Assembly: GCA_027485815.1 (NCBI GenBank)
Contig: JAIXQE010000207.1
Coordinates: 1-64,000 of the forward strand
Direction: 5' to 3'
Length of the DNA: 64,000 nt
Source: Opitutaceae bacterium
Lineage (GTDB): Bacteria; Verrucomicrobiota; Verrucomicrobiia; Opitutales; Opitutaceae
Numbering within the stretch: the first letter of the stretch is position 1; the number at the start of each line of letters is the position of its first letter. This document shows positions 40,072 through 49,904 of this stretch, piece after piece. A program made the translations under genes and the position numbers. The notes below the pieces were generated by a model. The model saw nothing but the letters and a program-made list of their open reading frames with translations. It ran no database searches and was not told the origin of the DNA.

Positions 40072-40925
40072 GACCGGAGCCCCCATTCCCGGAGCCACCG
40101 GTCGGCGGTCCCGGCCGGCGCGCCGAAGTCATCCGGCGTCAGGCTCGCTTGCCGGATGCCACAGGCCTCGTGGAAGAGATGCAACTGGTCCCCTGCGACG
40201 TGGGCCGCAAACGCGGTCTGGCAGCCGCCGCCAAGGGCCGCTTGGAAAGCCCTTTCGACGGACACCGCGGACATGGTCGCGGCATCGAAACAGCCGGCCA
40301 GCCGGCTGGCATCCGCGGCGCGGCATTGGATGGCAATGGCGCCTTGGCCGACGGCGGGCACCGCCGCGTCGAAGCCGAGGGGGGTAAAGGTGAGGCCGGG
40401 CCACGCACTGATGCCGAGCCGGTGCAGGCCGGCGGCCGCCAGAATCGTTCCGTCGGCCAGCTGCTGCTCGGCGATCTTGCGCAGCCGGGTGTCAACGTTC
40501 CCGCGGATCTCGGTGAAGGCCACTTCCGGGAACAGGCGCTGAACCTGCAGTCGCCGGCGCGGGCTGCCCGTCGCGAGCAACCGCGGCGCGATCACGCCCT
40601 CGCGGAGGACCAGGACGTCCCGCGCGTCGGCGCGCGGGAGATAGCCCGCGATCGCGAGCCCCGCCGCCATTTCCCCAGGCAGGTCCTTGGTGCTGTGCAC
40701 GGCCACGTCGGCTTCGCCGCGCAGCAAAGCCGCCTCCAGCTCACTCGTGAAGAGGCCCTTGCCACCCTTCTTCTCGAGGGACCACTCGGTCTGCCGGTCT
40801 CCGGTCGTGACGATCCGGAGTTCCGCCGTCTCCACGCCGAGGCCGGCCCGGAGGACGGCCGCCACCATCCCGGTCTGCGCGAGGGCGAGCGGGCTCTTGC
40901 GGGTGGCGAGGGTCAGGGTCGGCAT
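40068..40925 (-). CDS. hemC: Hydroxymethylbilane synthase (porphobilinogen deaminase)
   Basis: LTLATRKSPLALAQTGMVAAVL; GKGLFTSELEAALLRGEADVAVHSTKDLP; GNVDTRLRKI; AFQAALGGGCQTAFAAHV. Confidence 0.95.
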   Translation of the reverse strand: MPTLTLATRKSPLALAQTGMVAAVLRAGLGVETAELRIVTTGDRQTEWSLEKKGGKGLFTSELEAALLRGEADVAVHSTKDLPGEMAAGLAIAGYLPRADARDVLVLREGVIAPRLLATGSPRRRLQVQRLFPEVAFTEIRGNVDTRLRKIAEQQLADGTILAAAGLHRLGISAWPGLTFTPLGFDAAVPAVGQGAIAIQCRAADASRLAGCFDAATMSAVSVERAFQAALGGGCQTAFAAHVAGDQLHLFHEACGIRQASLTPDDFGAPAGTADRWLREWGLRS

Positions 40926-40930
40926 CAGGA

Positions 40931-40969
40931 TAAAAGAGAGGGCGCAAAGACCGTGGTCTCGGCGCCCTC
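40931..40969 (-). terminator. Rho-independent terminator downstream of ilvC
   Basis: On minus strand: GAGGGCGC...GCGCCCTC 8-bp outer stem with inner AGACC/GGTCT pairing, then TCTTTTA; sits between ilvC stop and hemC start. Confidence 0.65.
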
Positions 40970-40989
40970 GCGGAGGATTCGACGGGCGA

Positions 40990-42018
40990 TCAGGAATAGG
41001 ACGCCTGGACGCCCTTGATGTTCTTCTTGGTCATCCAGGGCATCATCGAGCGGAGGTAGGCACCGGTCTTCTCGATCTGGTGCTTCTCGCCGGCCTTGAG
41101 CAGGGCGTGGTACTTCTTCAACCCGCCCTTGTGCTCCTTGACCCATTCCTGGGTGAACTTGCCGGACTGGATCTCCTTCAGGATCTTCTTCATCTCGGCC
41201 TTGGTCTGGCGGTTGACCACACGCGGGCCGCGGGTGATGTCGCCGTACTTCGCCGTCTCGGAGATCGAGAAGCGCATCCCGGCGATCCCGCTCTCGTACA
41301 TCAGGTCGCAAATCAGCTTCAGCTCGTGGAGGCACTCGAAGTAGGCCATCTCCGGCTGGTAGCCCGCCTCGACCAGGGTCTCGAAGCCCGCCTGCACCAG
41401 CGCGCTGGCGCCGCCGCAGAGGACCGCCTGCTCACCGAAGAGATCGGTCTCGGTCTCCTCCTTGAAGGAGGTCTTCAGGACGCCAGCCCGCGTGGAGCCG
41501 ATGCCCTTGGCCCAGGCCAGCGCCGTCTTCAGGGCGCGCTTGGACTTGTCCTGCGCGACCGCGACGAGGGCGGGCATCCCCTTACCCTCGGCGTAGAGGC
41601 GGCGGACCATGTGGCCGGGTCCCTTCGGGGCGACCATGATGCAGTCGATGTCCTTGTGCAGCTTGATCAGGCCGAAGTGCACGCTCAGGCCGTGGGAGAA
41701 CAGCAGGGTCTTGCCCTTGGCGAGGTTCGGCAGGATGTCCTGCACGTAGACGTCCGCCTGCTTCATGTCCGGGAGTCCGACCATGATCACGTCGGCGCGA
41801 CGGACCGCCTCGGCGGTGTCGACGACCTCGAAGCCGTGCTGCTCGGCGACGGCGCGGGACTTGGAGCCCGGGTACAGGCCGATGATGACCTTGCAACCGC
41901 TGTCCTTGAGGTTCAGCGCGTGGGCGTGGCCCTGGGAACCGTAGCCGAGGACGGCGAGCGTTTTATTGGAGAACACGCCGAGATCGGCGTCTTTGTCGGT
42001 GTAGACTTTGGCGGGCAT
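40990..42018 (-). CDS. ilvC: Ketol-acid reductoisomerase
   Basis: [58 protein letters not shown]. Confidence 0.96.
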   Translation of the reverse strand: MPAKVYTDKDADLGVFSNKTLAVLGYGSQGHAHALNLKDSGCKVIIGLYPGSKSRAVAEQHGFEVVDTAEAVRRADVIMVGLPDMKQADVYVQDILPNLAKGKTLLFSHGLSVHFGLIKLHKDIDCIMVAPKGPGHMVRRLYAEGKGMPALVAVAQDKSKRALKTALAWAKGIGSTRAGVLKTSFKEETETDLFGEQAVLCGGASALVQAGFETLVEAGYQPEMAYFECLHELKLICDLMYESGIAGMRFSISETAKYGDITRGPRVVNRQTKAEMKKILKEIQSGKFTQEWVKEHKGGLKKYHALLKAGEKHQIEKTGAYLRSMMPWMTKKNIKGVQASYS

Positions 42019-42033
42019 GGGTGAAAAAGGGGG

Positions 42034-42504
42034 TTAGCGCTTGAGGGCGAGGCGGCCGGTGCGGGCGATTTCGAGGATGCCGAAGGGCTCCAGCAGGCTC
42101 AGCAGGGCGCTGACCTTGTCGTCGGTGCCGGTGAGCTCGATGATGAGGCTGTCCGGCGAGAGGTTCACGATCTTCGCGCGGAAGATGTCGGCCACCTGCA
42201 CGATCTCCGAACGGGAGCGGGCATCGGCGCGGACCTTTACCAGCACGAGCTCACGCTCCACCGCCTGGCCCTCGGTGAAGTCGACCACCTCAACGACGTT
42301 CACCAGCTTGCGCAGCTGCTTGATGCAGAGGTCGAGCTGCGCCCCGTCGCCGTTCAGCACCGTGGTGATGCGCGAGAGCGTGGCGTCGTGCGTCGGCGCG
42401 ACGTTCAGCGAGTCGATGTTGAACCCGCGGCCGGAAAACATGCCGGACACGCGGGCAAGGACGCCGAACTTGTTTTCGACGAGGACGGAGATCGTGTGGC
42501 GCAT
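42034..42504 (-). CDS. ilvN: Acetolactate synthase small subunit
   Basis: MRHTISVLVENKFGVLARVSGMFSGRGFNIDSLNVAPT ACT domain; upstream of ilvC. Confidence 0.95.
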   Translation of the reverse strand: MRHTISVLVENKFGVLARVSGMFSGRGFNIDSLNVAPTHDATLSRITTVLNGDGAQLDLCIKQLRKLVNVVEVVDFTEGQAVERELVLVKVRADARSRSEIVQVADIFRAKIVNLSPDSLIIELTGTDDKVSALLSLLEPFGILEIARTGRLALKR

Positions 42505-42584
42505 GGAACGAAGAGTGAGTGGCAAAATCCGGAGGGAGGCCAGCCGAAGTTCAGGGGGTGAGCGATCGGGGCCCGGGACCGGCT

Positions 42585-42661
42585 TGGTGGACGCTGAGGG
42601 ACTCGAACCCCCGACCCTCTCGGTGTAAACGAGATGCTCTAACCAACTGAGCTAAGCGTCC
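42585..42661 (-). tRNA. tRNA-Val (anticodon TAC), CCA encoded
   Basis: GGACGCTTAGCTCAGTTGGTTAGAGCATCTCGTTTACACCGAGAGGGTCGGGGGTTCGAGTCCCTCAGCGTCCACCA folds as a cloverleaf; anticodon loop TTTACAC. Confidence 0.97.
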
Positions 42662-42673
42662 GGGCCGTCGCAG

Positions 42674-43723
42674 TCAGGCGCCCGCGGGCCGCAGCAGGCC
42701 CTCGCGCACCATCAGCTCGGCGTTCTGGACGGCGTTGAGCGCCGCCCCCTTCCAAAGGTTGTCCCCGCTCACCCAGAGGGCGAGCCCGTTGTCGAGCGCG
42801 GTGTCGAGCCGGATCCGCCCCACCCCGCACTTCACCTTGCGGGAAAACTCGAGGGGGGTCGGGTAACGCCGCTGCGCGGGGTCGTCCACCAACTCCGCGC
42901 CGGCGAACGCCGCGATCGCGGCCCGGGCGGCCTCCACCGTGACCGGGCGCTCGAACTCCGCATTCACCGCCACCGAATGCGCCCGCACCACGGGCACCCG
43001 CACCGTCGTCGCCGAGACGCGCAGACCGGGCAGGCCCATGATCTTGCGGCTCTCGAGCATCATCTTCGTCTCCTCGCCCGTGTAGCCGTTCGGACCGAAC
43101 GAATCCACCTGCGGGATCAGGTTGAAGGCGATCGGGTACGGGTAGACCTTCGGCTGCGCCGCCGCCCCCCGCACGTGCCCCTGCACCTGCTCCTCCAACT
43201 CGCGGATCGCCTCGGCCCCCGTCCCGGAGACGGACTGGTAGGTCGCCGCAAAGTAACGCCGCAGCCCAAAGGCCTGGTGCAGCGGCCAGAGCGCCATCAG
43301 CGTCACCGCGGTCGAGCAGTTCGGGTTGGCGATGATCCCGCGGTGCCGCCGCAATTCCCCCGGGTTGATCTCCGGAATCACCAACGGGACATCCGGCTCC
43401 ATCCGGTAGTGGGAACTCTTGTCGATCACCAGGCATCCGGCACGGACGGCATCCGGCGCCAGCGCGCGCGTGACGGATCCGCCCGCGGCGAAAAACGCGA
43501 GGTCGACTCCGGCGAAGACCCCGGGGCGGGCTTCCTCAATCGGATAAGTCTTCCCCGCGCAGGTCACGGTCCGCCCTGCGGACCGGGCCGAGGCGAACAG
43601 GCGCAACGATTTCAGGGGGAACCCCCGGTCGCGCAGCAATTGCAGCAGCTCTTGACCGACGGCGCCCGTGGCGCCGACGATGCCGACCGTGACAGAGGGT
43701 GAATTCACGCGGGAATCAGCCAT
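42674..43723 (-). CDS. asd: Aspartate-semialdehyde dehydrogenase
   Basis: VTVGIVGATGAVGQELLQLLRDRGFPLKSLRLFASARSAGRT; IANPNCSTAVTLMALWPLHQAF; start 43723 (ATG) or 43708 (GTG). Confidence 0.94.
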   Translation of the reverse strand: MADSRVNSPSVTVGIVGATGAVGQELLQLLRDRGFPLKSLRLFASARSAGRTVTCAGKTYPIEEARPGVFAGVDLAFFAAGGSVTRALAPDAVRAGCLVIDKSSHYRMEPDVPLVIPEINPGELRRHRGIIANPNCSTAVTLMALWPLHQAFGLRRYFAATYQSVSGTGAEAIRELEEQVQGHVRGAAAQPKVYPYPIAFNLIPQVDSFGPNGYTGEETKMMLESRKIMGLPGLRVSATTVRVPVVRAHSVAVNAEFERPVTVEAARAAIAAFAGAELVDDPAQRRYPTPLEFSRKVKCGVGRIRLDTALDNGLALWVSGDNLWKGAALNAVQNAELMVREGLLRPAGA

Positions 43724-44252
43724 GCAGCTGGCGAGCAAAGCCTGCGCGCGACTGGGCATCAAGCCCGGACCTCGCCTGCTGCTCGTCCGCATCGGCGCCG
43801 CCACCCTGCAGTTTTACCGCGACGACCGCCTGGTCCGCGCCTACCCGGTCTCCACCTCGCGCCGCCCGCCCTCCAACGTCCGCGACTCCCTCGGGACCCC
43901 CCGGGGCTGGCACGTCATCGCGGAACGCATCGGCGCCGGTCAGCCCGCCGGGATGGTCTTCCGCGCCCGCGTCCCCACCGGCCGCCACTGGAGCGAGGTT
44001 CCGCCCGGCCCCGACGGCCAGGCCCCGGACCTCGTCACCTCACGCATCCTGTGGCTGCGCGGCCTGGAGCCGGGGGTGAACCTCGGGGGCGACGTCGACA
44101 CCTACGCCCGTTACGTCTACATCCACGGGACCAACCACGGCGACCGGATCGGCGAACCGCTCAGCGCCGGCTGCGTCCTGCTCCGCGACGTGGAGATGAT
44201 CGAGCTGTTCGATGAGGTCCGCGTCGGGGACCTCGTCTGGATCACCGACTGA
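43722..44252 (+). CDS. L,D-transpeptidase (YkuD/ErfK family), no obvious signal peptide
   Basis: AYPVSTSRRPPSNVRDSLGTPRGWHVIAERIG; YIHGTNHGDRIGEPLSAGCVLLRDVEMIELFD (HGT...SxGCVxLR catalytic motif). Confidence 0.9.
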   Translation: MQLASKACARLGIKPGPRLLLVRIGAATLQFYRDDRLVRAYPVSTSRRPPSNVRDSLGTPRGWHVIAERIGAGQPAGMVFRARVPTGRHWSEVPPGPDGQAPDLVTSRILWLRGLEPGVNLGGDVDTYARYVYIHGTNHGDRIGEPLSAGCVLLRDVEMIELFDEVRVGDLVWITD

Positions 44253-44949
44253 CCCGCGCCGCAGGCCGGTCGACGAGCAAGCGGTGCTGGACCGCGAAGG
44301 TGCCCGCCCGCAAGGGCGGTAGCAGCAGGAGCAGCGCGCGTTCACCCTCCGCCAGGTTCCACTCCGTGCTCAGGGCCTGATACGTCGCTTCCCGGGAACG
44401 CGTCCGCAGCACCAACTGTCCCGCCCGTGGCACCGCCTCCGCGCGATTGGGGCCCGGCCCCGGTTTCAGCGGACGGCCGTTGAGGGTGCCCTCCAGTTCG
44501 AGTCCGCTCAGGTTGACGAGTACCCATTGGCCGGCGCGGAACCTCGTCTCCCCGTCCTCCAGCACGATCGTGCGCCAGCGGCCTGCGGGCTTTTCCTCCG
44601 GAAGCAGTACGATCAGCGCATTCGCCACGCCCGCCGGGAGCTCCGCCTCAGCCAACGGGGCGCGGTCCTGCGGGGCGATGAAGCGCAGCGTCGCCGGCCC
44701 CCGGTACTCGTAGCGCGGAGACCGCGCGAGCGGGTAAAACCGCAGCCGGGTCGGCGGCTGTCCTGGGGCGGCAACGAACGCCGCTGCCCCCGGCGGACGC
44801 GGGCTGAAGACCGTGAAACGCAGGGTCAAGGGGGTGGCGGGGCTTCCCGCGCGCAGGGACCCAACCGTCCAGCCGCCGGCGTAAGCGGCCGCGCTGATCA
44901 GCCACCGCCGGCGAGGATTCGGGTGCCCGGCGGCAACGTCCCCGCTCAT
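44242..44949 (-). CDS. Hypothetical protein, last gene of the pseudopilin operon
   Basis: ATGA overlap with upstream gene; N-terminal RRRWLISAAAYAGGWTVGS then low-complexity beta-rich protein. Confidence 0.75.
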   Translation of the reverse strand: MSGDVAAGHPNPRRRWLISAAAYAGGWTVGSLRAGSPATPLTLRFTVFSPRPPGAAAFVAAPGQPPTRLRFYPLARSPRYEYRGPATLRFIAPQDRAPLAEAELPAGVANALIVLLPEEKPAGRWRTIVLEDGETRFRAGQWVLVNLSGLELEGTLNGRPLKPGPGPNRAEAVPRAGQLVLRTRSREATYQALSTEWNLAEGERALLLLLPPLRAGTFAVQHRLLVDRPAARVSR

Positions 44950-47900
44950 AGGTCGGGCTGCGTCAGCCACCGGAGGGAGAGAATCCGAAAGCGACGGCCG
45001 TTGGCCAGGTTCAGCGGGCTGGTCAGGCTCTCCGGCAGCACCTCCGCGGCATCCCCGGTCAGGTCCCCGTTGCCCGTCGGCGGATCGAAGTACTCCGGTA
45101 CCCGCTGGACGAGCGCCTCACACCAGGCGCGCCCCTCCGTCGCATTGGTGGCGGGGTTCACGGCTTCGCCGTAGGCCCGGATGGTGAAGGTATCCGAGCG
45201 CGCGAAAAGGACGGGGGCGAGCGCCGTCATCACGTCGCCCTGCGTGAGCCATTGGGAATTCAGCTGCACCTTGGCCTCGGGATCAAACTCCGCCACGGCG
45301 GCGTTGATCCCGGTCTCGGCGATCGCGGCCTCGAGCAGGCTGCGCGGGATCTCCCCGCCCTCCGCGTCGACCGTCGCGTAACGCGGGTGCGGCGCGAGGA
45401 AGTCCCCGACCGAGAGAAAAGGTCCCTCCTCGCCGTGCCGGGCCGTGATCAACTCGACGATCTTCGCCGCCAGCGCCGCGATCTCGGTCGCGCTCAGCGT
45501 GCGCATCCCGCGGCGGAACAGCTCAGTGCGGGCGGCCGAGCCCGCAGGATCGGCCCGACTCGCCTCCGTCTGGTAAGTCTCCTGCGCGGTCTGCGAAAAA
45601 CGGAGGAACTGCGCGTTGGTCGACTGGATCGTGGCGACCGAGGTGTCACCGGAGGGGACCCCGGTCGAGGAAGACAGACTGAGGTAACGGAAGGTCTGCG
45701 GACTCGGGAAACGCACGCCGCGCAGCACCGCGACCCACGCGGCGACATTCGTGGAGTTCAGGTTAAAAGCTCCGGCCTGCAGGAAGAACCGGGACGAGCG
45801 CGCGTCCGCGGCGCTGACGGCGCCGGCCGGATCGAGGCCCTCCACCGTGGCGCGCAGATCGTCGACCGTCGGCTTGCGGTAGCCCACGCCCGGCTCGTAC
45901 CAGCGGGCGGTCCGCAGCAGCGGGTTCGGCACAATGAGGTCCCCGTTCGCCGCCACCCCCGGCGTGAACCCGTCGCGCACGCCGGAGAAGAAGTACCGGT
46001 CGAAGACCTCTCCCACCGGCACCCCGTTGAGTTCCTGTCCGAACCCCCACGAGTTCCCGATCATGAACGGTCGCTGGCCCGGCAGGCGGAAGTGCTGGGC
46101 CGCGCCGAGGGAAAGCAGCGGGGCGCGCGGGAGTTCAAAGATGGGCACGTCCTCGTTGTAGGAGCGGGAGGTCGTTCCCTCCCCCCGGTCGAGCAAACGG
46201 TCGGGCGCGCCGATGGTGCGGTAATTCACGTACAGCGCGGGGTCGTTGCCGTTCTCGCCCGTCACGAAGGCCTCGCCCGGCAAGCGGCGGCGGCGCGGAT
46301 CCAATCCCGTCGTGCTAAGCCAACGACCGGGCGCCGCGGGGGTGTCGATGCTCTCCGCCAGCCGGAAAACATAGGAAAACTGGGTGGAGGTCTGCCGGGC
46401 GGCCTGAGGAGAAGAGGCAAACTGGGTGACGAACTCCGGCGAAACGTAAGTCGCCAGCTTCACCGGTGGCGCCGGTGGCTCATCGGGCCCGGTGCGCGGA
46501 ACCATGTAGACGGTGATGGTGACGCGGTCCGCACCGTCCACCTCGAGCACGTGGCTGTCGCTGCCCAACTGCTCGCCGAGGGGCAGCGGGCGCACCGCGG
46601 CGGAGGCGCCGGCCGCGTCCAGCGTCCGCGAGTAGAACTGGCTGGCAAATCCGGTCTCCGGCGGCTGCTCGGACTGGCTGTTGTCCGCAATGGAACGCCA
46701 GGTATACACTCGACCCGGCAGCCATGACTGGCGGTCCGCGTTGGCACCGTCGGGGGTCCACGGGAGATTGATGATCAGGGGACGTTCCGCGAGATCCGGA
46801 TCAATCGGGGGGGAACCGAACACGGATTCATCCTGCACCGCGAACGAGCCAACCGGCACGGGGCTCTCCCCCTGCACATTGACCACCCGGATGCTGCGCG
46901 GCAGGCCCGTGATCTCGAGCCGCAGGTTCTCCGGCACCAGCGCGGAGGTGTACGGGTTCCAGAGGGAGACCAGCCAGCGGGCCGCGAGCTCGAACGGGCG
47001 GGCGGCGGCGGTGTCGCCGGCGGTGCGAACGTTGAAGGAGAGCAGGAAGTACGAAAGTACCGGCGCGATCTGGTGCGCCCCACCCTCCCCCAGCAGCGGC
47101 GGCGTGATCCGCAACCGGCGACGGACCGGATCCGAGCCGTAGGCCGGCAAAATCGCCGGCGGGGCGATCGCCGCGAGCGCCGGATCGACCGTCTCCGGAT
47201 CCACCGGCGCGGTGCTCTCGGTGTACGCGGGGTAATTGGTCCACGCCGCGAACGCCGACCCGAGCAGCCCGGGGGCAAGCGAGAGATCCTGCCGCAGCCC
47301 GCCCCGCCGCGAATCGGCGAGCACGGCCAGATTGTTGGGTGACCAGACGTGGAAATTCGCGCGCTGCAACGGATGCCCGAGCTGGCCGTTCCCAGAGTTC
47401 CGGAGGAATCCGAGCTGGCTCGGGGTGAGCACCCGATCGCCCGCCACCAGCGGTGCGTTGTTCGCATCGCGCGGCTCGAACACCGGACTGCCATTCGTGC
47501 CCGCGGCCCCGGCCCCGACCGCCAGGTGCTGTCGGACGCGGCCGCGCAGGTCCGCCGAATCGTAGGGCGCGGCGGTGAGCGTCCCCGAGGTGTCCGGGAC
47601 GGCGACCGGGGCCTTCACGCCCTCATCCCCCACCCACCACGCATAGCGGCCGTACGTGGCGTCGGCGTTCGGTGACCCGGGCAACCCGCGCGCGCGCAGG
47701 TCCTGGAGCGGGACGCTGACGAATTGGGCGCGGCTCGTTGTGTTGGTGGTTCCGCGGGCAACGAGATCGATCGCCCGGGCAGGCGGGGGCGCGCTGGCCG
47801 GGGTCACGGCGAGCGCGGCTGGCTGGTCTGAACCCGTGGCGGCGGTCGCGAATTCATTGCCGCTCACCAGCCAGGTGATCGGTCCCGTTCCATCCGGACC

Positions 47901-48188
47901 CCAGACCCCGGTGTAATAACGGGTGCCGTTGACGCCGCCAAACGACGCCGCGGTGGCGGTCGCCCGCTGGTCCGGGCCGGCGTGGCGCTGCAGCTGAGCG
48001 AGCGCCACCTGCAGACCGGCGAGGGCGTGCTCCCGGGCCTGCGCCTGGCGCTGCGTGTTGCCGGCGACCGAAGTCTCGATGCGCGTGTAGGCGGCGAGGC
48101 CGACGAGCAGCACCACGATGAACGCCAGGAGCGTGACGACGATGAGCAGCGCGAAGCCGGGCCGCGCGGGCGACCGGAGCCGGCTCAC
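44946..48188 (-). CDS. Giant GspK/PilX-like pseudopilin, Verru_Chthon cassette protein A-like
   Basis: About 1080 aa; prepilin-like N-terminus RPGFALLIVVTLLAFIVVLLVGLAAYTRIETSVAGNTQRQAQAREHALAGLQVALAQLQRHAG; neighbours match cassette proteins C, B and D; GTG start overlaps next gene. Confidence 0.85.
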   Translation of the reverse strand: MSRLRSPARPGFALLIVVTLLAFIVVLLVGLAAYTRIETSVAGNTQRQAQAREHALAGLQVALAQLQRHAGPDQRATATAASFGGVNGTRYYTGVWGPDGTGPITWLVSGNEFATAATGSDQPAALAVTPASAPPPARAIDLVARGTTNTTSRAQFVSVPLQDLRARGLPGSPNADATYGRYAWWVGDEGVKAPVAVPDTSGTLTAAPYDSADLRGRVRQHLAVGAGAAGTNGSPVFEPRDANNAPLVAGDRVLTPSQLGFLRNSGNGQLGHPLQRANFHVWSPNNLAVLADSRRGGLRQDLSLAPGLLGSAFAAWTNYPAYTESTAPVDPETVDPALAAIAPPAILPAYGSDPVRRRLRITPPLLGEGGAHQIAPVLSYFLLSFNVRTAGDTAAARPFELAARWLVSLWNPYTSALVPENLRLEITGLPRSIRVVNVQGESPVPVGSFAVQDESVFGSPPIDPDLAERPLIINLPWTPDGANADRQSWLPGRVYTWRSIADNSQSEQPPETGFASQFYSRTLDAAGASAAVRPLPLGEQLGSDSHVLEVDGADRVTITVYMVPRTGPDEPPAPPVKLATYVSPEFVTQFASSPQAARQTSTQFSYVFRLAESIDTPAAPGRWLSTTGLDPRRRRLPGEAFVTGENGNDPALYVNYRTIGAPDRLLDRGEGTTSRSYNEDVPIFELPRAPLLSLGAAQHFRLPGQRPFMIGNSWGFGQELNGVPVGEVFDRYFFSGVRDGFTPGVAANGDLIVPNPLLRTARWYEPGVGYRKPTVDDLRATVEGLDPAGAVSAADARSSRFFLQAGAFNLNSTNVAAWVAVLRGVRFPSPQTFRYLSLSSSTGVPSGDTSVATIQSTNAQFLRFSQTAQETYQTEASRADPAGSAARTELFRRGMRTLSATEIAALAAKIVELITARHGEEGPFLSVGDFLAPHPRYATVDAEGGEIPRSLLEAAIAETGINAAVAEFDPEAKVQLNSQWLTQGDVMTALAPVLFARSDTFTIRAYGEAVNPATNATEGRAWCEALVQRVPEYFDPPTGNGDLTGDAAEVLPESLTSPLNLANGRRFRILSLRWLTQPDL

Positions 48189-49279
48189 AGCGCACCTCCC
48201 CGCAGGACGATCCGGCGCGTGTACACCCGCGAGTTCTCGGCGGCGACGCCCCACCACCAGAGCTGGGCGTTGCCATTGTAGCGCTGGGGCACCGCGAGGG
48301 CGGGCGTCTGCACCTTCTCCAGGTTCGCGATCTGCTCCGCGCCGGTGTCGGTGAGAATCCGCACCATCACGTCGATCACGTCCGGGAAGATCCTGCTGTA
48401 CGTGGACGCCGTGGCCGGAGTGCCCGGGGGCAGGCGCGACTGGAGGGCGACGGGCGCGTTGGACAAGGCCCCCGCGGCGGTCGCCGGAAAGAGGAGCCGG
48501 AGGCCGCCGGGGGCGGCGGCGTCTCGGGCGTAGGCGCGAATTCCGAAATCAATCACGTTGTCGCCGATCACCGCGTCGAGCGTCCGGGCCGTTCCGGGCA
48601 CGAGGACCGTGCGGGGATCGCCGGTGACGTTGCTGTTGTTTGTGCCTCCGCTGGTGTAGGCGGCGCCAGTGAGGTTGTAACCGGACTCGAAGACGCCGGG
48701 TCGACTGTTGGCGAGGAAGGGACGGGCCTCGGCACGATGCAGGAGATACGCGGTCTCGAGGTTCGCCGGATTCGTAGCCGTGTAGCGCCGAATGATCTGG
48801 TAGCCCACCGCCACCGGCGCGGAGGGCACGGTGACATCCTGCGTGGCGTTGGTCACCGAGGTGCCATGGGTGAAGAAGCGCAGCCAGACCCCGGCCGTCC
48901 CGAACCGGGCGTCATTAATCGAGGGGGTATTCAGCAGGAGCGAGATGCCGCCGACAGGTTTCGGATTCCGTGGCGCGATCTGCCACAGGCCGGTGGCGCC
49001 GCCGCTGGCCCCGTTGAGCACCTCCGCCGCCAGCCAGACGCTGCCGTCGTCACGGTAAAGCGCAGACTGCAGGTCCCGCTCGATCTGGTCTAGGATCAGC
49101 CTCGCCTGCGCGTCGGCGCCCAAGCGGGAACTGGAGCGTGCGGCCGTCGCGGAGATGTTCATCACGATCACCGCGATGAAGCCGGCGATGAAGGTCGTGA
49201 TGCCGGCGGCGACCAGCAATTCCACCAGGGTGAAGCCGGCGCGCGCGCGCGGCGCGGAACGAACAGGTGGGGCGTTCAT
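48185..49279 (-). CDS. Pseudopilin, GspJ-like / Verru_Chthon cassette protein C-like
   Basis: RAGFTLVELLVAAGITTFIAGFIAVIVMNISATAARSSSRLGADAQARLILDQIERDLQSALYRDDG; the ORF-track start at 50212 is over-extended. Confidence 0.85.
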   Translation of the reverse strand: MNAPPVRSAPRARAGFTLVELLVAAGITTFIAGFIAVIVMNISATAARSSSRLGADAQARLILDQIERDLQSALYRDDGSVWLAAEVLNGASGGATGLWQIAPRNPKPVGGISLLLNTPSINDARFGTAGVWLRFFTHGTSVTNATQDVTVPSAPVAVGYQIIRRYTATNPANLETAYLLHRAEARPFLANSRPGVFESGYNLTGAAYTSGGTNNSNVTGDPRTVLVPGTARTLDAVIGDNVIDFGIRAYARDAAAPGGLRLLFPATAAGALSNAPVALQSRLPPGTPATASTYSRIFPDVIDVMVRILTDTGAEQIANLEKVQTPALAVPQRYNGNAQLWWWGVAAENSRVYTRRIVLRGGAL

Positions 49280-49902
49280 CGCTCCAGCACCCCCGTGAAG
49301 TACAAGACCTGCTTGCGGCCGTGGTCGAAGGCGACCGGCCCCCCGGAATTCTGCGCGGATTGCACCGCCGCCCCCGGGGCCACCTGGATGAAGGCCGGCC
49401 AGCGCACGCGCAGCGTGTAGACGACCGCGGAGGCCGTCGCATCGAACTCGGCGGGCGACACCGCGGGCTGCCGGATCAGGTCGATCTCGAAGAACTTGTC
49501 CGTGTTCGGCATCACGCGGTTGCGCGAGTCGTACCACTGCCGGCGATTGGAGGCGCTGTCGTAGATGCCCACTTCCCCGTCCAGCTTCCCGAAGAGCACC
49601 TCGGGGTAGCGCGTGCCGTCGTTCGGGTTGTAGGCGCCGTTCGCGTCCTTCGCTTGCACTGCCGCCGGGGACTGAATGAGCGCGAGGCCGGTCTCGAACG
49701 GGACCGCGCGCAGGCGGGCGCGAACCGCCTCGGCCACGCGGGCGGCGGCCTCGGCGTCGGCCACCCCGCCCACCGCCCGGGTCACGGGCGCGTAGAGCCC
49801 GGCGACGGCGAGCATTCCGATGCCGAAGATGACCACCGCCGCGATGACCTCCACGAGGGAGAAGGCGGCGCGCGACCGCGCAGGGCAAAGGGGGGGGCGC
49901 AT
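49276..49902 (-). CDS. Pseudopilin, GspI-like / Verru_Chthon cassette protein B-like
   Basis: RAAFSLVEVIAAVVIFGIGMLAVAGLYAPVTRAVGGVADAEAAARVAEAVRARL; ATGA overlap with next gene. Confidence 0.85.
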   Translation of the reverse strand: MRPPLCPARSRAAFSLVEVIAAVVIFGIGMLAVAGLYAPVTRAVGGVADAEAAARVAEAVRARLRAVPFETGLALIQSPAAVQAKDANGAYNPNDGTRYPEVLFGKLDGEVGIYDSASNRRQWYDSRNRVMPNTDKFFEIDLIRQPAVSPAEFDATASAVVYTLRVRWPAFIQVAPGAAVQSAQNSGGPVAFDHGRKQVLYFTGVLER

Positions 49903-49904
49903 CG

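Noticed and set aside
42585-42661. tRNA-Val as an integration hotspot
   Set aside because: Both flanks are core biosynthetic genes (ilvN, asd) and no direct repeat of the tRNA 3' end was noticed nearby.
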